Both the position numbers and the translations under genes were made by a program. Shown here in pieces: positions 15,724 through 25,693 of a DNA stretch of 49,664 nt (positions within the stretch are counted from its first letter, which is position 1; the number at the start of each line of letters is the position of its first letter). This DNA comes from Clostridia bacterium (GTDB taxonomy: Bacteria > Bacillota > Clostridia > Oscillospirales > CAG-272). The notes under the pieces are model-generated. The model made no database searches. It was not told where the DNA came from and worked only from the letters and a program-made list of their open reading frames with translations. The stretch spans positions 1 through 49,664 of the forward strand of contig JAFYLR010000043.1 of assembly GCA_017550115.1 (NCBI GenBank), written 5' to 3'.

Positions 15724-17241
15724 ATGGTAAAAAAACAAATTATCATTATAGCTATTCTCGGTGCAATATTCATCGGTCTTATCTCGATTTATTTTGTTCT
15801 GGTAAGACCTTTAGTGAATGAAACAGGTCCCGAGACCACTGCCGAACCCATTGATACGGAAGAATGGGAAGACGTCGGAATCGGTAAGAAAATTCTCGCC
15901 TATGACTATATCAAAAGCGATGATGTACAGTCTATTACGGTAAATAACGAACACGGAACATATCGTATATATAGGGGCGAAGATGACGAGGCTGTCATAG
16001 AAGGCTTTGAGGGTATAGCCTTCAATAAAGAAAACATGGCTGCTCTTATGTCGAGCGTGGGATACGTGGCAGTTACTACAAAATTTGATGAACCGAACGC
16101 TCTCGAAGAATACGGACTTGCTCCCACCAAGCTTGAAGATGGAACTATCAAAAACCCCGCTACGTTTGAAGTCGTCACAACATCGGGAGAAAAATATAAA
16201 GGTATTGTCGGCGACAAAATAGTAACCGGAAACGGATATTATTTTCTTTATGAAAAGCACCCCGATGTCGTTTATATCGTAAAACCCGATTTTGACGAAA
16301 CCGTTTTAGCCCCCGTTGAAGCTTTGATAGAGCCTATGATCGTAACACCATTGCAGGAATCCGACTACGTCAAGGTTCATGATTTTCTCTTGATGAAAGA
16401 CAAAGAGGTTATCGTAAATTTTGACTATATCGAAGAAGCTGACCGAGCTAACTCTGAGTACGTAAATCAGATGTATAAAATGCTCTCCCCCGAGGGACTT
16501 ATCCCATCATCATCGGCTATTTCCGGAATTATGTATAAGTTATATTCGTCAAAGGCTTCGCTTGAAGTCGTAAAGCTCGGCATAAACGACGAGGCACTTG
16601 CCGAATATAATCTTGACAAAAACGCTTATTCTCTTTATTTTAAGTATAACGGCGTTGAAAATTTGATCTTGATAAGTCAACGAACCTCCGACGGCTCTTT
16701 TTATGCGGCTTCGCCGCTCTTTGATCAGATCGTAAAAGGAACTTCTGAACTCTTCGATTTTGTTACATGGGATCTGTTTGATTGGGTAGAATCGCCGTTC
16801 TTCCAAAGAAACATCATATACATAACAGACATTTCTGTTGAATCAAGCGATTTCAACGTTACCTTCGAGCTTGAAGGCGAAGGCTCTGCACTCGTCGTCA
16901 CGGATAGTAAAACGGGCAAGGTGTTTGACACAAACAACTTCCGCCAGTTCTATAAAACTCTTCTATATTCCTCATACGAGGGCGAAAGCAATCTGACCTC
17001 AGACGAGCTTGAGACCTATCATAATATGGGCGACAGCGAGGCGCAGGTGGTGCTTACTATTAACACCGTTGGCGGTAACACATTCCGATACCGATTCTTC
17101 CAATATACAGAAAGACGCTCTTATGTCGAGCTTAACGGCGTTGGACAATTCTATACCCTTAGCACTGTGCCTAAAAAGATTTTGGCTGACGCTAAACGTG
17201 TCGTCAACAACGAGCCTATAACAAGCACGGGCAAATATTAA
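15724..17241 (+). CDS. DUF4340-domain protein of the Gld-type exporter
   Basis: A 505-residue protein with one N-terminal membrane helix (residues 5-27) and a long outside part built of repeated beta-rich units, including VQSITVNNEHGTYRIYR near 70-86 and FNVTFELEGEGSALVVTD near 378-395. This is the DUF4340 layout, and such genes regularly follow gldG-like genes. ATG 15724 follows AAGGAAG. A strong terminator at 17261 closes the operon. Role unknown; possibly an outer partner of the exporter. Confidence 0.82.
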   Translation: MVKKQIIIIAILGAIFIGLISIYFVLVRPLVNETGPETTAEPIDTEEWEDVGIGKKILAYDYIKSDDVQSITVNNEHGTYRIYRGEDDEAVIEGFEGIAFNKENMAALMSSVGYVAVTTKFDEPNALEEYGLAPTKLEDGTIKNPATFEVVTTSGEKYKGIVGDKIVTGNGYYFLYEKHPDVVYIVKPDFDETVLAPVEALIEPMIVTPLQESDYVKVHDFLLMKDKEVIVNFDYIEEADRANSEYVNQMYKMLSPEGLIPSSSAISGIMYKLYSSKASLEVVKLGINDEALAEYNLDKNAYSLYFKYNGVENLILISQRTSDGSFYAASPLFDQIVKGTSELFDFVTWDLFDWVESPFFQRNIIYITDISVESSDFNVTFELEGEGSALVVTDSKTGKVFDTNNFRQFYKTLLYSSYEGESNLTSDELETYHNMGDSEAQVVLTINTVGGNTFRYRFFQYTERRSYVELNGVGQFYTLSTVPKKILADAKRVVNNEPITSTGKY

Positions 17242-17254
17242 ATTTTCAAACAAC

Positions 17255-17296
17255 AAAAAAAACAGTCGGTAAAGAGTTTACCGACTGTTTTTTTGT
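17255..17296. terminator. Bidirectional intrinsic terminator
   Basis: A 13-bp perfect stem, 17261-17273 with 17277-17289 around GAG, has an A-run on its left and a T-run on its right. It ends both the rightward exporter operon and the leftward nagA operon. Confidence 0.93.
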
Positions 17297-17303
17297 TGTT
17301 TTA

Positions 17304-18680
17304 TTACTTTATCTCAGGCAAGGAAGCAGCTGCTACCGACTGACCTACTCTACGTGAGCTTTCATCGGGAATATGAAGCTGTATATTCTTTGCAAGCTCA
17401 GGAAATTCCTTATCCAATACTTCCTGTGCTCTCTCAAGCAAGATAGTTCCGCCGTTACCGGACGTAACTCTTCCCATGATCAAAACGTGCTTGATATCAT
17501 AAAATTCGGTGTAGAAGGCAATAGCATATCCGAAATAAGCACCAATGGTATCATAGATCGCAGCCGCTCTCTCGTCTCCGTTTGCCATAAGGCCCTGAAC
17601 GACCTTCAGCTTCTCTGCAGGAGAAAGATTTTCGTCAAGCTCGATTCCCGCATAAGGAGCTAATTTAATTACGCCGTCCTGCGAGAAATATTTAACTCCG
17701 CAACCATAGTCACCAGACCATTCGTCAACCATAGCGTCTCGGCAGAAATCAACCGGAACGAACGCAAGCTCATTCAACCAACCCGTGATATTACCCTGAG
17801 GATCAACGTATCCGCCTGCCTCACTTGTTCCCATCGCAACGCCGAGAACAGAGTCGTCATTCAGATCCATAGCTCCGGCAAGAGCAGTAACGTCACCGTC
17901 GTTTGCAACCTCAACAGGAATGTTTTCACCTATCTCCTTTGCAACGTCAAGGTACATATTCTTTACTTTCTTATCAAAATCCTCGTCGTTGACCTTAAGG
18001 AAAAGAGAAGCGACCATGATTCTGTTATCCACATATACACCTGCACTTGAAACGCCTATTGCGTCAACTCTCGGCATATGCGAAGCGGCAGTTTTCATAG
18101 CCTCAAGGATTCCCTGATAGTGATACTCCGGATCCGAATTAACTTTAGGGAACCAAACGACCTCCTCGGAATATACGCTCTCACCGTCGATAACAGCACT
18201 TACCTTTCTGTCACTTCCGCCTGCGTCAAATCCGATTCTGCAGCCCTCGAGGTGTCGACCGATCGGTGCTGCCGCAGATTTATCCTTCGGAGCGTCCTCA
18301 AGAGAGCAAACTATCACCTCAAAAGGCTTCTCATAAACTCTTTCCATGAAACGAACGTCGAAATCACGAAGTCCGCCGTCAGTATAAGCTTCCTTTATCT
18401 TGTTACCGATAACGTCGCTTCCTGCGATGATTATTTTGTATCCGCCGGCAACCCAAAGAAGAGCCTTTGCCATTCTCTCAACAAAGTTGAAGTTCTCTTC
18501 ATCATGTCCCGTGCCGTCCTTGAAAACTCTTGTCTTATATGTAACAGTATATCCCTTGTTTCTTTCAACCGCAATAACGATATCCTGTCCGTTTTCCTTT
18601 GTTTGCTCTCTCATTTCTCTGCATACAAGAGACAGAGGTGCAAATTGGGGGTCTAATTTAGCATTAACCTTAAGCTTCAT
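17304..18680 (-). CDS. ROK-family sugar kinase-like protein with an extra N-terminal domain
   Basis: A 458-residue protein. From about residue 146 it is ROK-like: phosphate loop GFDAGGSDRKVSAV, GVSSAGVYVDN, the catalytic-type ANDGD (259-263) and MGTSEAGG (283-290). The CxCGxxGC zinc motif of most ROK proteins is absent; only DYGCG remains. Residues 1-145 are an additional domain, beta-rich with AGSDVIG, not found in standard ROK kinases of about 300 residues. It overlaps nagA by 11 bases, so an N-acetylhexosamine kinase is plausible. The exact sugar, and whether it is active, are open. Confidence 0.78.
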   Translation of the reverse strand: MKLKVNAKLDPQFAPLSLVCREMREQTKENGQDIVIAVERNKGYTVTYKTRVFKDGTGHDEENFNFVERMAKALLWVAGGYKIIIAGSDVIGNKIKEAYTDGGLRDFDVRFMERVYEKPFEVIVCSLEDAPKDKSAAAPIGRHLEGCRIGFDAGGSDRKVSAVIDGESVYSEEVVWFPKVNSDPEYHYQGILEAMKTAASHMPRVDAIGVSSAGVYVDNRIMVASLFLKVNDEDFDKKVKNMYLDVAKEIGENIPVEVANDGDVTALAGAMDLNDDSVLGVAMGTSEAGGYVDPQGNITGWLNELAFVPVDFCRDAMVDEWSGDYGCGVKYFSQDGVIKLAPYAGIELDENLSPAEKLKVVQGLMANGDERAAAIYDTIGAYFGYAIAFYTEFYDIKHVLIMGRVTSGNGGTILLERAQEVLDKEFPELAKNIQLHIPDESSRRVGQSVAAASLPEIK

Positions 18681-19812
18681 ATTTGATTTCTCCTTTTTTA
18701 ATGGTCTTCAATACGTTAAATTCATTATCCAGAATAACGATATCCGCATCCTTGCCTATCTCAATAGATCCTTTCCTGTCCGCTACACCTATAGTTTGGG
18801 CAGGATTTAAGGAAGCACAATTTACACATTCACAGAGAGGAATTGTAGAATTCTTATAAACATTCCATACGCCCTTATTTAACTGCAGAACACTTCCCGC
18901 AACCGTTCCGTCTTCAAGACGGCAAACAATGTCTCTATACACAATTTTATTTCCACCGAGCGTATATTCACCGTAAGGCAAGCCTCCCGCCGGAAGACAG
19001 TCAGTTATAAAGCACAGCTTTCTACCCTTTAGTTTGTACAGCATATCATAAAGTGCGGGAGAAACGTGGAAGGTATCAACAATAAGCTCGCAGCTTACGT
19101 CAGAAGTAAGTGCTGCTCCAACGACTCCGGGGGCTCTGTGAGCAAGAGGCGTCATCGCATTAAAGAGATGCGTTGCGTGCTTAACTCCGTTGCTTATACT
19201 TGCCATCGCCGTATCGTAATCCGCCGACGTATGTCCCATTGAAATCACTACGTCTGTTTCTTTATTTATCTCTCTTATTGCACTGAAATCCGCAGTGTCC
19301 TCCTCGGGTGCAAGAGAAATTATCTTTATAATGTCAGAATACTCTTTAACAAATTCTGCATCGGGAGAAAGTATGTATTTCGGGTCTTGAGCGCCCTTTT
19401 TTGATTCGCTGATAAACGGTCCTTCGGCGTGACAACCCAAAATCTCGCTGCCCTCCCAGCTCTCACTTTCTTTTTTCAGAGCTCTGAGCACCTCAAGTGA
19501 TTTTTTGATCACCTTCATATCGACCGTCATCGTTGTCGGAAGATATCCCGTGACACCGTTTGCAATAATGCCCTTTGAGATCGTTCTGATGCTCTCCTCC
19601 TCGCCGTCACATACATCTTTTCCAAGATAACCGTGAATATGCAAATCTATAAAGCCGGGAGAAATAAATCCACCTCTTGCGTCTATTATCTCTGCGTCAC
19701 TCGGTACGCTTTCGGCAGAAATAATGCCTTCTATAACATCGGAATAAACCAAAGCACTGTTTTCTAAAATTTTATCCTTCAAAATGATTTTACCGTTTGT
19801 AATTACCTTCAT
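18670..19812 (-). CDS. nagA: N-acetylglucosamine-6-phosphate deacetylase
   Basis: A 380-residue amidohydrolase that removes acetate from GlcNAc-6-phosphate. Seen: IDLHIHG (HxH at 58-60), the metal Glu in HAEGPF (Glu130), GH at 193-194, HATHLFNAM (212-220) and the catalytic Asp in FITDCLPAGG (Asp271). These agree with bacterial NagA of about 380 residues. ATG 19812 follows AAAGGAGG. First gene of a two-gene operon with the ROK protein; no nagB is visible. It likely recycles cell-wall or host amino sugars. Confidence 0.95.
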   Translation of the reverse strand: MKVITNGKIILKDKILENSALVYSDVIEGIISAESVPSDAEIIDARGGFISPGFIDLHIHGYLGKDVCDGEEESIRTISKGIIANGVTGYLPTTMTVDMKVIKKSLEVLRALKKESESWEGSEILGCHAEGPFISESKKGAQDPKYILSPDAEFVKEYSDIIKIISLAPEEDTADFSAIREINKETDVVISMGHTSADYDTAMASISNGVKHATHLFNAMTPLAHRAPGVVGAALTSDVSCELIVDTFHVSPALYDMLYKLKGRKLCFITDCLPAGGLPYGEYTLGGNKIVYRDIVCRLEDGTVAGSVLQLNKGVWNVYKNSTIPLCECVNCASLNPAQTIGVADRKGSIEIGKDADIVILDNEFNVLKTIKKGEIKYEA

Positions 19813-19873
19813 TTCAAGTCCTCCTTTATCCCAAAATCAATCATCTATCAATATACCCTATAAATCCCATTAG

Positions 19874-19902
19874 ATTATATCATATTATCCTACCATATGC
19901 AA
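19874..19902 (-). promoter_or_regulatory. Likely promoter of nagA
   Basis: Minus strand TTGCAT (19902-19897) and TATAAT (19879-19874) with a 17-base spacer. The -10 is perfect and the -35 is weak, which fits a gene needing an activator. Confidence 0.55.
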
Positions 19903-19954
19903 CATAAAAAACAAAATTTTTCCACTAATATTATCTACTTTTTCTTCCAATTAA

Positions 19955-19991
19955 AAAGCAAAACGGATCCGCTTATATGCAAGATCCGTTT
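19955..19991 (-). terminator. Terminator after ridA
   Basis: A 9-bp stem (19983-19991 with 19961-19969) with a 13-base loop is followed on the minus strand by a T-rich stretch. It ends the branched-chain operon. The loop is larger than usual, so efficiency may be modest. Confidence 0.6.
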
Positions 19992-19997
19992 CTATCA

Positions 19998-20375
19998 TTA
20001 TTGAATTTCGGCTATGACCTCAACCTCAACAAGTGCCCCTTTGGGAAGTGCTTTTGCCGCAACGCAGCTACGTGCAGGTTTACCTATAAAATACTTTCCG
20101 TAAATTTCGTTAAAAACTGCAAAATCCGCAATATCCGCAAGGAAGCAAGTGGTCTTTACGACCTTCTCAAACGAAGAGCCTGCCGCCTCAAGAACTGCTC
20201 CGAGGTTTTTCATAACCTGCTCGGTCTGTCCCGCTACGTCTTTTGCCACAATGTCTCCCACCTCGGGGGCAATAGCTATCTGTCCCGATGTGAAAACGAG
20301 ATTTCCGCAAACCACAGCCTGTGAATACGGGCCTATCGCACCCGGTGCTTTATTCGTTGCAATTATTTTTGACAT
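19998..20375 (-). CDS. ridA: RidA-family reactive intermediate deaminase
   Basis: A 125-residue RidA protein. Seen: APGAIGPYSQAV, FTSGQIA and PARSCVAAKALPKGALVEVE, holding the conserved Arg. RidA hydrolyses the enamine/imine released by PLP dehydratases such as threonine deaminase, protecting other PLP enzymes. It starts 11 bases after ilvA, an arrangement that matches this role exactly. Last gene of the ilv-leu operon. Confidence 0.95.
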   Translation of the reverse strand: MSKIIATNKAPGAIGPYSQAVVCGNLVFTSGQIAIAPEVGDIVAKDVAGQTEQVMKNLGAVLEAAGSSFEKVVKTTCFLADIADFAVFNEIYGKYFIGKPARSCVAAKALPKGALVEVEVIAEIQ

Positions 20376-20386
20376 AATATACTCCT

Positions 20387-21580
20387 TTATAATAGTTTGA
20401 ATCCAAAATCGGTGAGTGCCTTTTTAATATCTTTTATATGTTCAAAATTACGGGTTTCGAGAATTATACGCAAGTAGCAACCGTTAACGTCCGAGCCTTC
20501 ATTCGCTCTCTCGTGATGCACCGAAATAACATTTCCGCCAAGATCCGCAATAATACGGGAAACGTTTTTAAGCTGTCCCGGCTTATCGACAAGCTCCACC
20601 ATCAACTGACAAGTTCTTCCCGACATAAGAAGACCACGTTTAATAACTCTTGAAAGAATAGTAACGTCTATATTACCGCCCGAGAGCAGACAAACGACTT
20701 TTTTACCCGCAATATCTATCTTGCCGAACATTGCCGCCGCAACAGATACCGCTCCCGCACCTTCAGTTACGAGCTTGTGTTGCTCCATAAGTGCCAGAAT
20801 AGCAGCAGATATCTCATCGTCCGTGACAGTCACCATTTCGTCAACGTATTTACGGCACAATTCATATGTAAGGTCACCGGGGCATTTTACCGCAATTCCG
20901 TCCGCAATCGTTGAAACGCTCTCAAGCGTCTCAATATGTTCATCACGAACCGAATTTACCATAGAGGGTGCGCCACTTGCCTGAACACCATATACTTTCA
21001 CTTTTGGGTTTAACGTTTTTATCGTATAGGCAACACCGGCAATAAGTCCGCCGCCGCCAACCGGAACGATGACCGCATCAAGATCGGGAAGCTGTTCTGC
21101 GATCTCAAGTGCAATAGTACCCTGTCCCGCAATAACGTCCTCGTCATTGAACGGGTGAATAAAGGTATAACCCTTCTCATCGCGAAGCTCAATAGCCTTT
21201 CTATAGGCATCATCATAAACGCCCTCCACCAAGCATACATCAGCCCCATAGCTTCTCGTCGCCTCGACCTTTGAGATCGGAGCTCCGTCAGGTAGGCAGA
21301 TAACCGCCTTTATCCCATTTTTTTGAGCCGAAAGAGCAACTCCCTGAGCGTGATTTCCCGCAGAACAAGCAATAACTCCGCGAGCCTTTTCCTCCTCAGA
21401 CAGCTTGGACATCTTATAATACGAGCCTCTTACCTTAAAAGATCCCGTAACCTGTAAATTTTCTGTTTTGAGATATATCTGCGCACCGCTCTTAAGCTTC
21501 GGTGCATAGATAATATCCGTTTTGCGAACAACGTCCTTTAAGGCATAGCTCGCACGGTAAACATTATCAAGAGTAAGCAT
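20387..21580 (-). CDS. ilvA: Threonine deaminase with one ACT domain
   Basis: A 397-residue PLP enzyme that turns threonine into 2-oxobutanoate, the first step to isoleucine. Seen: the PLP lysine in GSFKVRG (Lys49), the glycine loop PVGGGGLIAG, and a C-terminal ACT-like domain over about the last 75 residues. This single-ACT form is shorter than the 514-residue E. coli IlvA. Start chosen at ATG 21580 behind AGAGG; an upstream in-frame start lacks that spacing. It lies in the leucine-controlled operon before ridA, so a biosynthetic role is favoured. Confidence 0.93.
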   Translation of the reverse strand: MLTLDNVYRASYALKDVVRKTDIIYAPKLKSGAQIYLKTENLQVTGSFKVRGSYYKMSKLSEEEKARGVIACSAGNHAQGVALSAQKNGIKAVICLPDGAPISKVEATRSYGADVCLVEGVYDDAYRKAIELRDEKGYTFIHPFNDEDVIAGQGTIALEIAEQLPDLDAVIVPVGGGGLIAGVAYTIKTLNPKVKVYGVQASGAPSMVNSVRDEHIETLESVSTIADGIAVKCPGDLTYELCRKYVDEMVTVTDDEISAAILALMEQHKLVTEGAGAVSVAAAMFGKIDIAGKKVVCLLSGGNIDVTILSRVIKRGLLMSGRTCQLMVELVDKPGQLKNVSRIIADLGGNVISVHHERANEGSDVNGCYLRIILETRNFEHIKDIKKALTDFGFKLL

Positions 21581-21614
21581 CTTACTACCTCTTTTTATCA
21601 ATAAAATTTGTATA

Positions 21615-22790
21615 TTACATCAAACTTTCAATAAATTGCTCTGCACATCTTGCCGAGCGGTATCCACGCTTGAGTGCAAAAGCCTCTGCATCTCTCTCCA
21701 AAATCTCACTCTCAACTTTTATGCCGTTTCTCTCGGCAAGCTCGTGAATGATTTCAAGATAAAGCTTCTTTTCGGGCTTCGCGAAAAGAACGGTAAGTCC
21801 GAAACGCTCCGAGAGAGATAGATTTTCCTGAACGGTATCGTTTCTGTGCAGTTCGTCTCCGTCACGCTCCGAGAATGTCTCTCTGACGATATGACGGCGG
21901 TTGCTTGTTGCGTAAATTACGGCATTTTTCGCCTTTGCACTCGCAGAACCCTCAAGCGTTGCCTTGAGCATACTGAAATTATCGTCGTTCTGAGCAAAGG
22001 AAAGGTCGTCTATGAAAATAATAAATTTAAGCGGGTTTCCGCTTATCTCTCCCATAACCTTTGGCAAAAGCAAAAGCTGATTTTTACGAACCTCAATAAG
22101 ACGAAGTCCCCTGTCAAAGAAGTGGTTTGTCACAGCTTTGACAGTCGAAGATTTTCCCGTTCCCGCATCGCCATAAAGTAGAACGTTTGCGGCAGGACGG
22201 CCTTCAAGGAACGCCGCCGTATTGTTGAGGACTTTATTTCGCTCCTCTTTGTATCCCACAAAGCTGTCAAGCGAGATCCTGTCCGCACTTGCGATAGGCT
22301 CGATCGCCCCGTCGTCCGAGAGCGAGAACATCGCACTTGTCGCAAAAATACCGTAACCGTATTTTCCTATATTACCGAGACGGCTCTCATATTCCGCACG
22401 AATGTCAGCCTTTTCGACCTCAAACGAAGGCAAGAAAGAACTACTCTCCATATCTTTTGCAAAATCGTCCGCCCCAAGTGCTGCGAATTGAGAGAGAATA
22501 TCAAGCTCGTGCGAAACCGCATCAGACACACTCTTGCTTATCTTCGCCATATTCCCGACAGATCTTACATAGACGTTCTCGTCCTCAAAGACGATATGTC
22601 TGACACAGGACGTAAGCGAAGCACCGCCCTCATATATTTCAGAAACGAAAGCACTGTACGAAAGCAGCTTTTCCGTCTCTCCCTCTGCCCTTGAATATTC
22701 AAAAAAGCGTTTAAAAAGCGGTTTTTCTAACACTCCTCTGAAAACTGCAAGAGAGCAAAGCCCCTTATATATATCTTTTATGCAACTCAT
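21615..22790 (-). CDS. DUF815-type AAA ATPase
   Basis: A 391-residue protein. The first 170 residues are helical with no known motif; the rest is an AAA ATPase with Walker A GDAGTGKSS (207-215), Walker B FIIFIDDL (257-264) and the sensor-like VIYATSNRRH. This matches the DUF815 family of proteins of unknown function. ATG 22790 is 7 bases after the leuB stop; an upstream TTG would overlap leuB. The position inside the ilv-leu operon suggests co-expression, but a link to amino acid synthesis is not shown. Confidence 0.85.
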   Translation of the reverse strand: MSCIKDIYKGLCSLAVFRGVLEKPLFKRFFEYSRAEGETEKLLSYSAFVSEIYEGGASLTSCVRHIVFEDENVYVRSVGNMAKISKSVSDAVSHELDILSQFAALGADDFAKDMESSSFLPSFEVEKADIRAEYESRLGNIGKYGYGIFATSAMFSLSDDGAIEPIASADRISLDSFVGYKEERNKVLNNTAAFLEGRPAANVLLYGDAGTGKSSTVKAVTNHFFDRGLRLIEVRKNQLLLLPKVMGEISGNPLKFIIFIDDLSFAQNDDNFSMLKATLEGSASAKAKNAVIYATSNRRHIVRETFSERDGDELHRNDTVQENLSLSERFGLTVLFAKPEKKLYLEIIHELAERNGIKVESEILERDAEAFALKRGYRSARCAEQFIESLM

Positions 22791-22797
22791 ATCTGCC

Positions 22798-23865
22798 TCA
22801 GATATTTTCAATTATCTTATCTGTGATCTCGGTAGTAGAGAGGCTATCTGCTCCGTGTGCAATATCAGCGGTACGATAACCCGCATCGAGCACCTTATCT
22901 ACAGCCGCTACGATACAATCAGACTCGCTCGCAAGACCGAAAGAATAGAGAAGCATCATAGCCGCCGAAAGTATTGTCGCTATCGGATTTGCAAGTCCTT
23001 TTCCCGCAATATCGGGAGCAGAGCCGTGAATAGGCTCGTAGAGTCCTCTGCTCGTCTCTCCCAAGGAAGCGGAAGGAAGCATACCGATAGAACCCGTTAT
23101 CTGCGAAGCCTCGTCCGAGAGAATATCTCCGAACATATTTGAAGTAACTATAACGTCAAACTGAGCAGGATTTCTGACAAGCTGCATAGCAGCATTGTCA
23201 ACGAGCATATCCGAGCATTCAACATCCGAGTACTGCTCCGCGATCTCATGCACAACCTTACGCCAAAGTCTCGAGGACTCAAGAACATTTGCCTTATCGA
23301 TGCTTGTCAGCTTTCCTTTACGCTTTCTTGCACTCTCAAAAGCAACCCTTGCAATTCTCTCTATTTCCATACGGCTGTAGCACTCTGTATCATATGCCTC
23401 CTCACCGTATTTACCCTCGCGCATACCACGCTCACCAAAGTAAATTCCACCCGTAAGCTCACGAACGATCATAATATCAAACCCATTCTCAACTATGTCG
23501 CAGCGGAGAGGGCAATCGTCCTTGAGCGCACTGTAAAGCTTTGCGGGACGAAGATTTGTGAAAAGCCCCATCGCCTCTCTGATTCCGAGAAGCGCCTTTT
23601 CAGGTCTGAGATTTCCGGGGAGAGTATCCCACTTAGGTCCGCCAACCGCTCCCAAAAGCACGCTGTCTGACGCAAGACAACCCTCAACCGTTGCATCAGG
23701 AAGCGGTATTCCATATTTATCAAGAGCCGCACCGCCTATATCGTAATCGGTGAAAACAAATTCATGTCCAAACTTTTTGCCGACAGTCTCAAGTACACGA
23801 ACCGCACTCTCAACTATCTCCGGACCTATTCCGTCACCCTTGAGCAATCCTATATTGTATCTCAT
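22798..23865 (-). CDS. leuB: 3-Isopropylmalate dehydrogenase
   Basis: A 355-residue NAD-dependent decarboxylating dehydrogenase. Seen: GDGIGPEIV at the start, RENTGGIYFG-like [12 protein letters not shown], the Lys/Asp region [12 protein letters not shown], and [14 protein letters not shown] near the NAD site. It makes the leucine precursor 2-oxoisocaproate. It follows leuD by 9 bases and precedes the DUF815 gene by 7, in one operon. Confidence 0.97.
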   Translation of the reverse strand: MRYNIGLLKGDGIGPEIVESAVRVLETVGKKFGHEFVFTDYDIGGAALDKYGIPLPDATVEGCLASDSVLLGAVGGPKWDTLPGNLRPEKALLGIREAMGLFTNLRPAKLYSALKDDCPLRCDIVENGFDIMIVRELTGGIYFGERGMREGKYGEEAYDTECYSRMEIERIARVAFESARKRKGKLTSIDKANVLESSRLWRKVVHEIAEQYSDVECSDMLVDNAAMQLVRNPAQFDVIVTSNMFGDILSDEASQITGSIGMLPSASLGETSRGLYEPIHGSAPDIAGKGLANPIATILSAAMMLLYSFGLASESDCIVAAVDKVLDAGYRTADIAHGADSLSTTEITDKIIENI

Positions 23866-23874
23866 TTTCCGACC

Positions 23875-24369
23875 TCACTTTATCTCGCCGCAGCGAATTG
23901 CTTCAACAAGACCGCCACAGTCAATGATTTTGCCAATAAACTCCGGGAAGGGCTTAGTTTCAAAGCTTTTGCCCGTTGTCTTGTCATAAATTATTCCTTT
24001 TTCGAGGTCTGCTTCAACCTCGTCGCCCTCAGAAATTGCCTTTGCCGCCTCGGGACATTCAAGTATTGCAAGACCGATATTTATAGAGTTGCGGTAAAAA
24101 ATTCTTGCAAAGCTCTCTGCAATAACGAGCGATATACCGCTTTCCTTTATTGCGATCGGTGCGTGTTCACGAGAAGATCCGCATCCAAAGTTCGCTCCTG
24201 CGACCATTATATCGCCAGGCTGAACCTTCTTTGCAAAATTCTTATCAATATCCTCCATACAATGAGAAGCAAGTTCTTTTTTATCTATAGTATTGAGGTA
24301 TCTGGCGGGAATGATAACGTCGGTGTCAACATTGTCGCCGTATTTCAAAACTTTACCTGTAAAAATCAT
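23875..24369 (-). CDS. leuD: 3-Isopropylmalate dehydratase small subunit
   Basis: A 164-residue small subunit of isopropylmalate isomerase. Seen: [15 protein letters not shown] and [11 protein letters not shown], both diagnostic. Start chosen at ATG 24369 behind GAGAGGGGG; six more residues would be added from an upstream start. It pairs with LeuC, whose stop is 14 bases upstream. Confidence 0.96.
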   Translation of the reverse strand: MIFTGKVLKYGDNVDTDVIIPARYLNTIDKKELASHCMEDIDKNFAKKVQPGDIMVAGANFGCGSSREHAPIAIKESGISLVIAESFARIFYRNSINIGLAILECPEAAKAISEGDEVEADLEKGIIYDKTTGKSFETKPFPEFIGKIIDCGGLVEAIRCGEIK

Positions 24370-24383
24370 TTTAAATCCCCCTC

Positions 24384-25643
24384 TCAAATCTTAGCAGGAT
24401 CTGCAATCTTACCTGCTATCGCACTTGCAGCTGCAACTGCCGGACTTGCGAGATATACCTCAGAGGTAACGTCACCCATTCTGCCGACAAAGTTACGGTT
24501 TGTCGTTGCAACCGCCCTCTCGCCTGCCGCAAGAATACCCATATAACCGCCAAGACACGGACCACACGTAGGCGTTGAAACCACGCATCCTGCCTCAATA
24601 AAGATCTTAAGCAGACCGTTTTCCATCGCCTTCAGGTAAATATCCTGTGTTGCGGGGATTATTATCGCACGAACGTTCTTTGCGACCTTTTTACCTTTGA
24701 GTATCATAGCCGCTTCTTCAATATCCTTATAATGTCCGTTAGTACAAGAGCCGATAACGACTTGGTCTATTACTACCTCTCCCACCTCGTCTATCGTGCG
24801 TGTGTTTTCCGGCAGATGCGGGAAAGCAACCGTTGATTTTATCTGTGAAAGGTCAATCTCGATAACCTCATCATATTCAGCGTCGGGGTCTGCACTATAT
24901 ATAACAGGCTTTTTCTGCGAATGCTCGGCAATATACGTAAGCGTTTCTTCATCCACCTCGAAAATACCGTTCTTCGCACCTGCTTCTATTGCCATATTGC
25001 AGATAGTAAGTCTATCGTAGATGCTAAGCGACTTAACGCCCTCTCCCGTAAATTCCATCGACTTATAAAGAGCACCGTCAACACCTATTTTGCCTATGAT
25101 ATGAAGAATAACGTCCTTACCCGAAACGTATTTGTTCAGTTTTCCGCTAAGTACGAATTTTATAGCCGACGGCACCTTGAACCAAGCCTTGCCCGTCGCC
25201 ATTCCGCACGCCATATCGGTCGAGCCGACACCCGTCGAAAAAGCACCAAGTGCACCGTATGTACAAGTATGCGAATCTGCTCCTATGACAACATCACCTG
25301 CAACCACAAGTCCCTTTTCGGGAAGCAGTGCATGTTCTATACCCATTCTTCCAACGTCATAAAAATGCGTAACCTCTTTTTCGTTACAGAAATCACGGCA
25401 CATTTTGCACTGAACTGCGGCTTTGATGTCCTTGTTCGGAGCAAAGTGGTCCATTACCATAGTTACCTTGTCTTTATCAAAGACATTTTTCGCACCTATT
25501 CTGTCAAACTCTCGTATAGCAACGGGAGAGGTTATATCATTACCGAGAACACGGTCAATATCAACAAGAATGAGCTGACCTGCCTCGACCTTATCAAGTC
25601 CCGCATGAGAAGCGAGTATTTTTTGCGTCATCGTCATAGACAT
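24384..25643 (-). CDS. leuC: 3-Isopropylmalate dehydratase large subunit
   Basis: A 419-residue aconitase-type subunit that binds the 4Fe-4S cluster. Seen: [21 protein letters not shown] and [10 protein letters not shown], the last two carrying cluster cysteines. The length fits the shorter archaeal and clostridial LeuC/HacA type rather than the 466-residue enterobacterial form. With LeuD it converts 2- to 3-isopropylmalate. It lies 50 bases after ilvD. Confidence 0.96.
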   Translation of the reverse strand: MSMTMTQKILASHAGLDKVEAGQLILVDIDRVLGNDITSPVAIREFDRIGAKNVFDKDKVTMVMDHFAPNKDIKAAVQCKMCRDFCNEKEVTHFYDVGRMGIEHALLPEKGLVVAGDVVIGADSHTCTYGALGAFSTGVGSTDMACGMATGKAWFKVPSAIKFVLSGKLNKYVSGKDVILHIIGKIGVDGALYKSMEFTGEGVKSLSIYDRLTICNMAIEAGAKNGIFEVDEETLTYIAEHSQKKPVIYSADPDAEYDEVIEIDLSQIKSTVAFPHLPENTRTIDEVGEVVIDQVVIGSCTNGHYKDIEEAAMILKGKKVAKNVRAIIIPATQDIYLKAMENGLLKIFIEAGCVVSTPTCGPCLGGYMGILAAGERAVATTNRNFVGRMGDVTSEVYLASPAVAAASAIAGKIADPAKI

Positions 25644-25693
25644 AGCATAGTATCCTTTCGATTTTTGAGAAACTTTTCAATTAGTGATGCATT

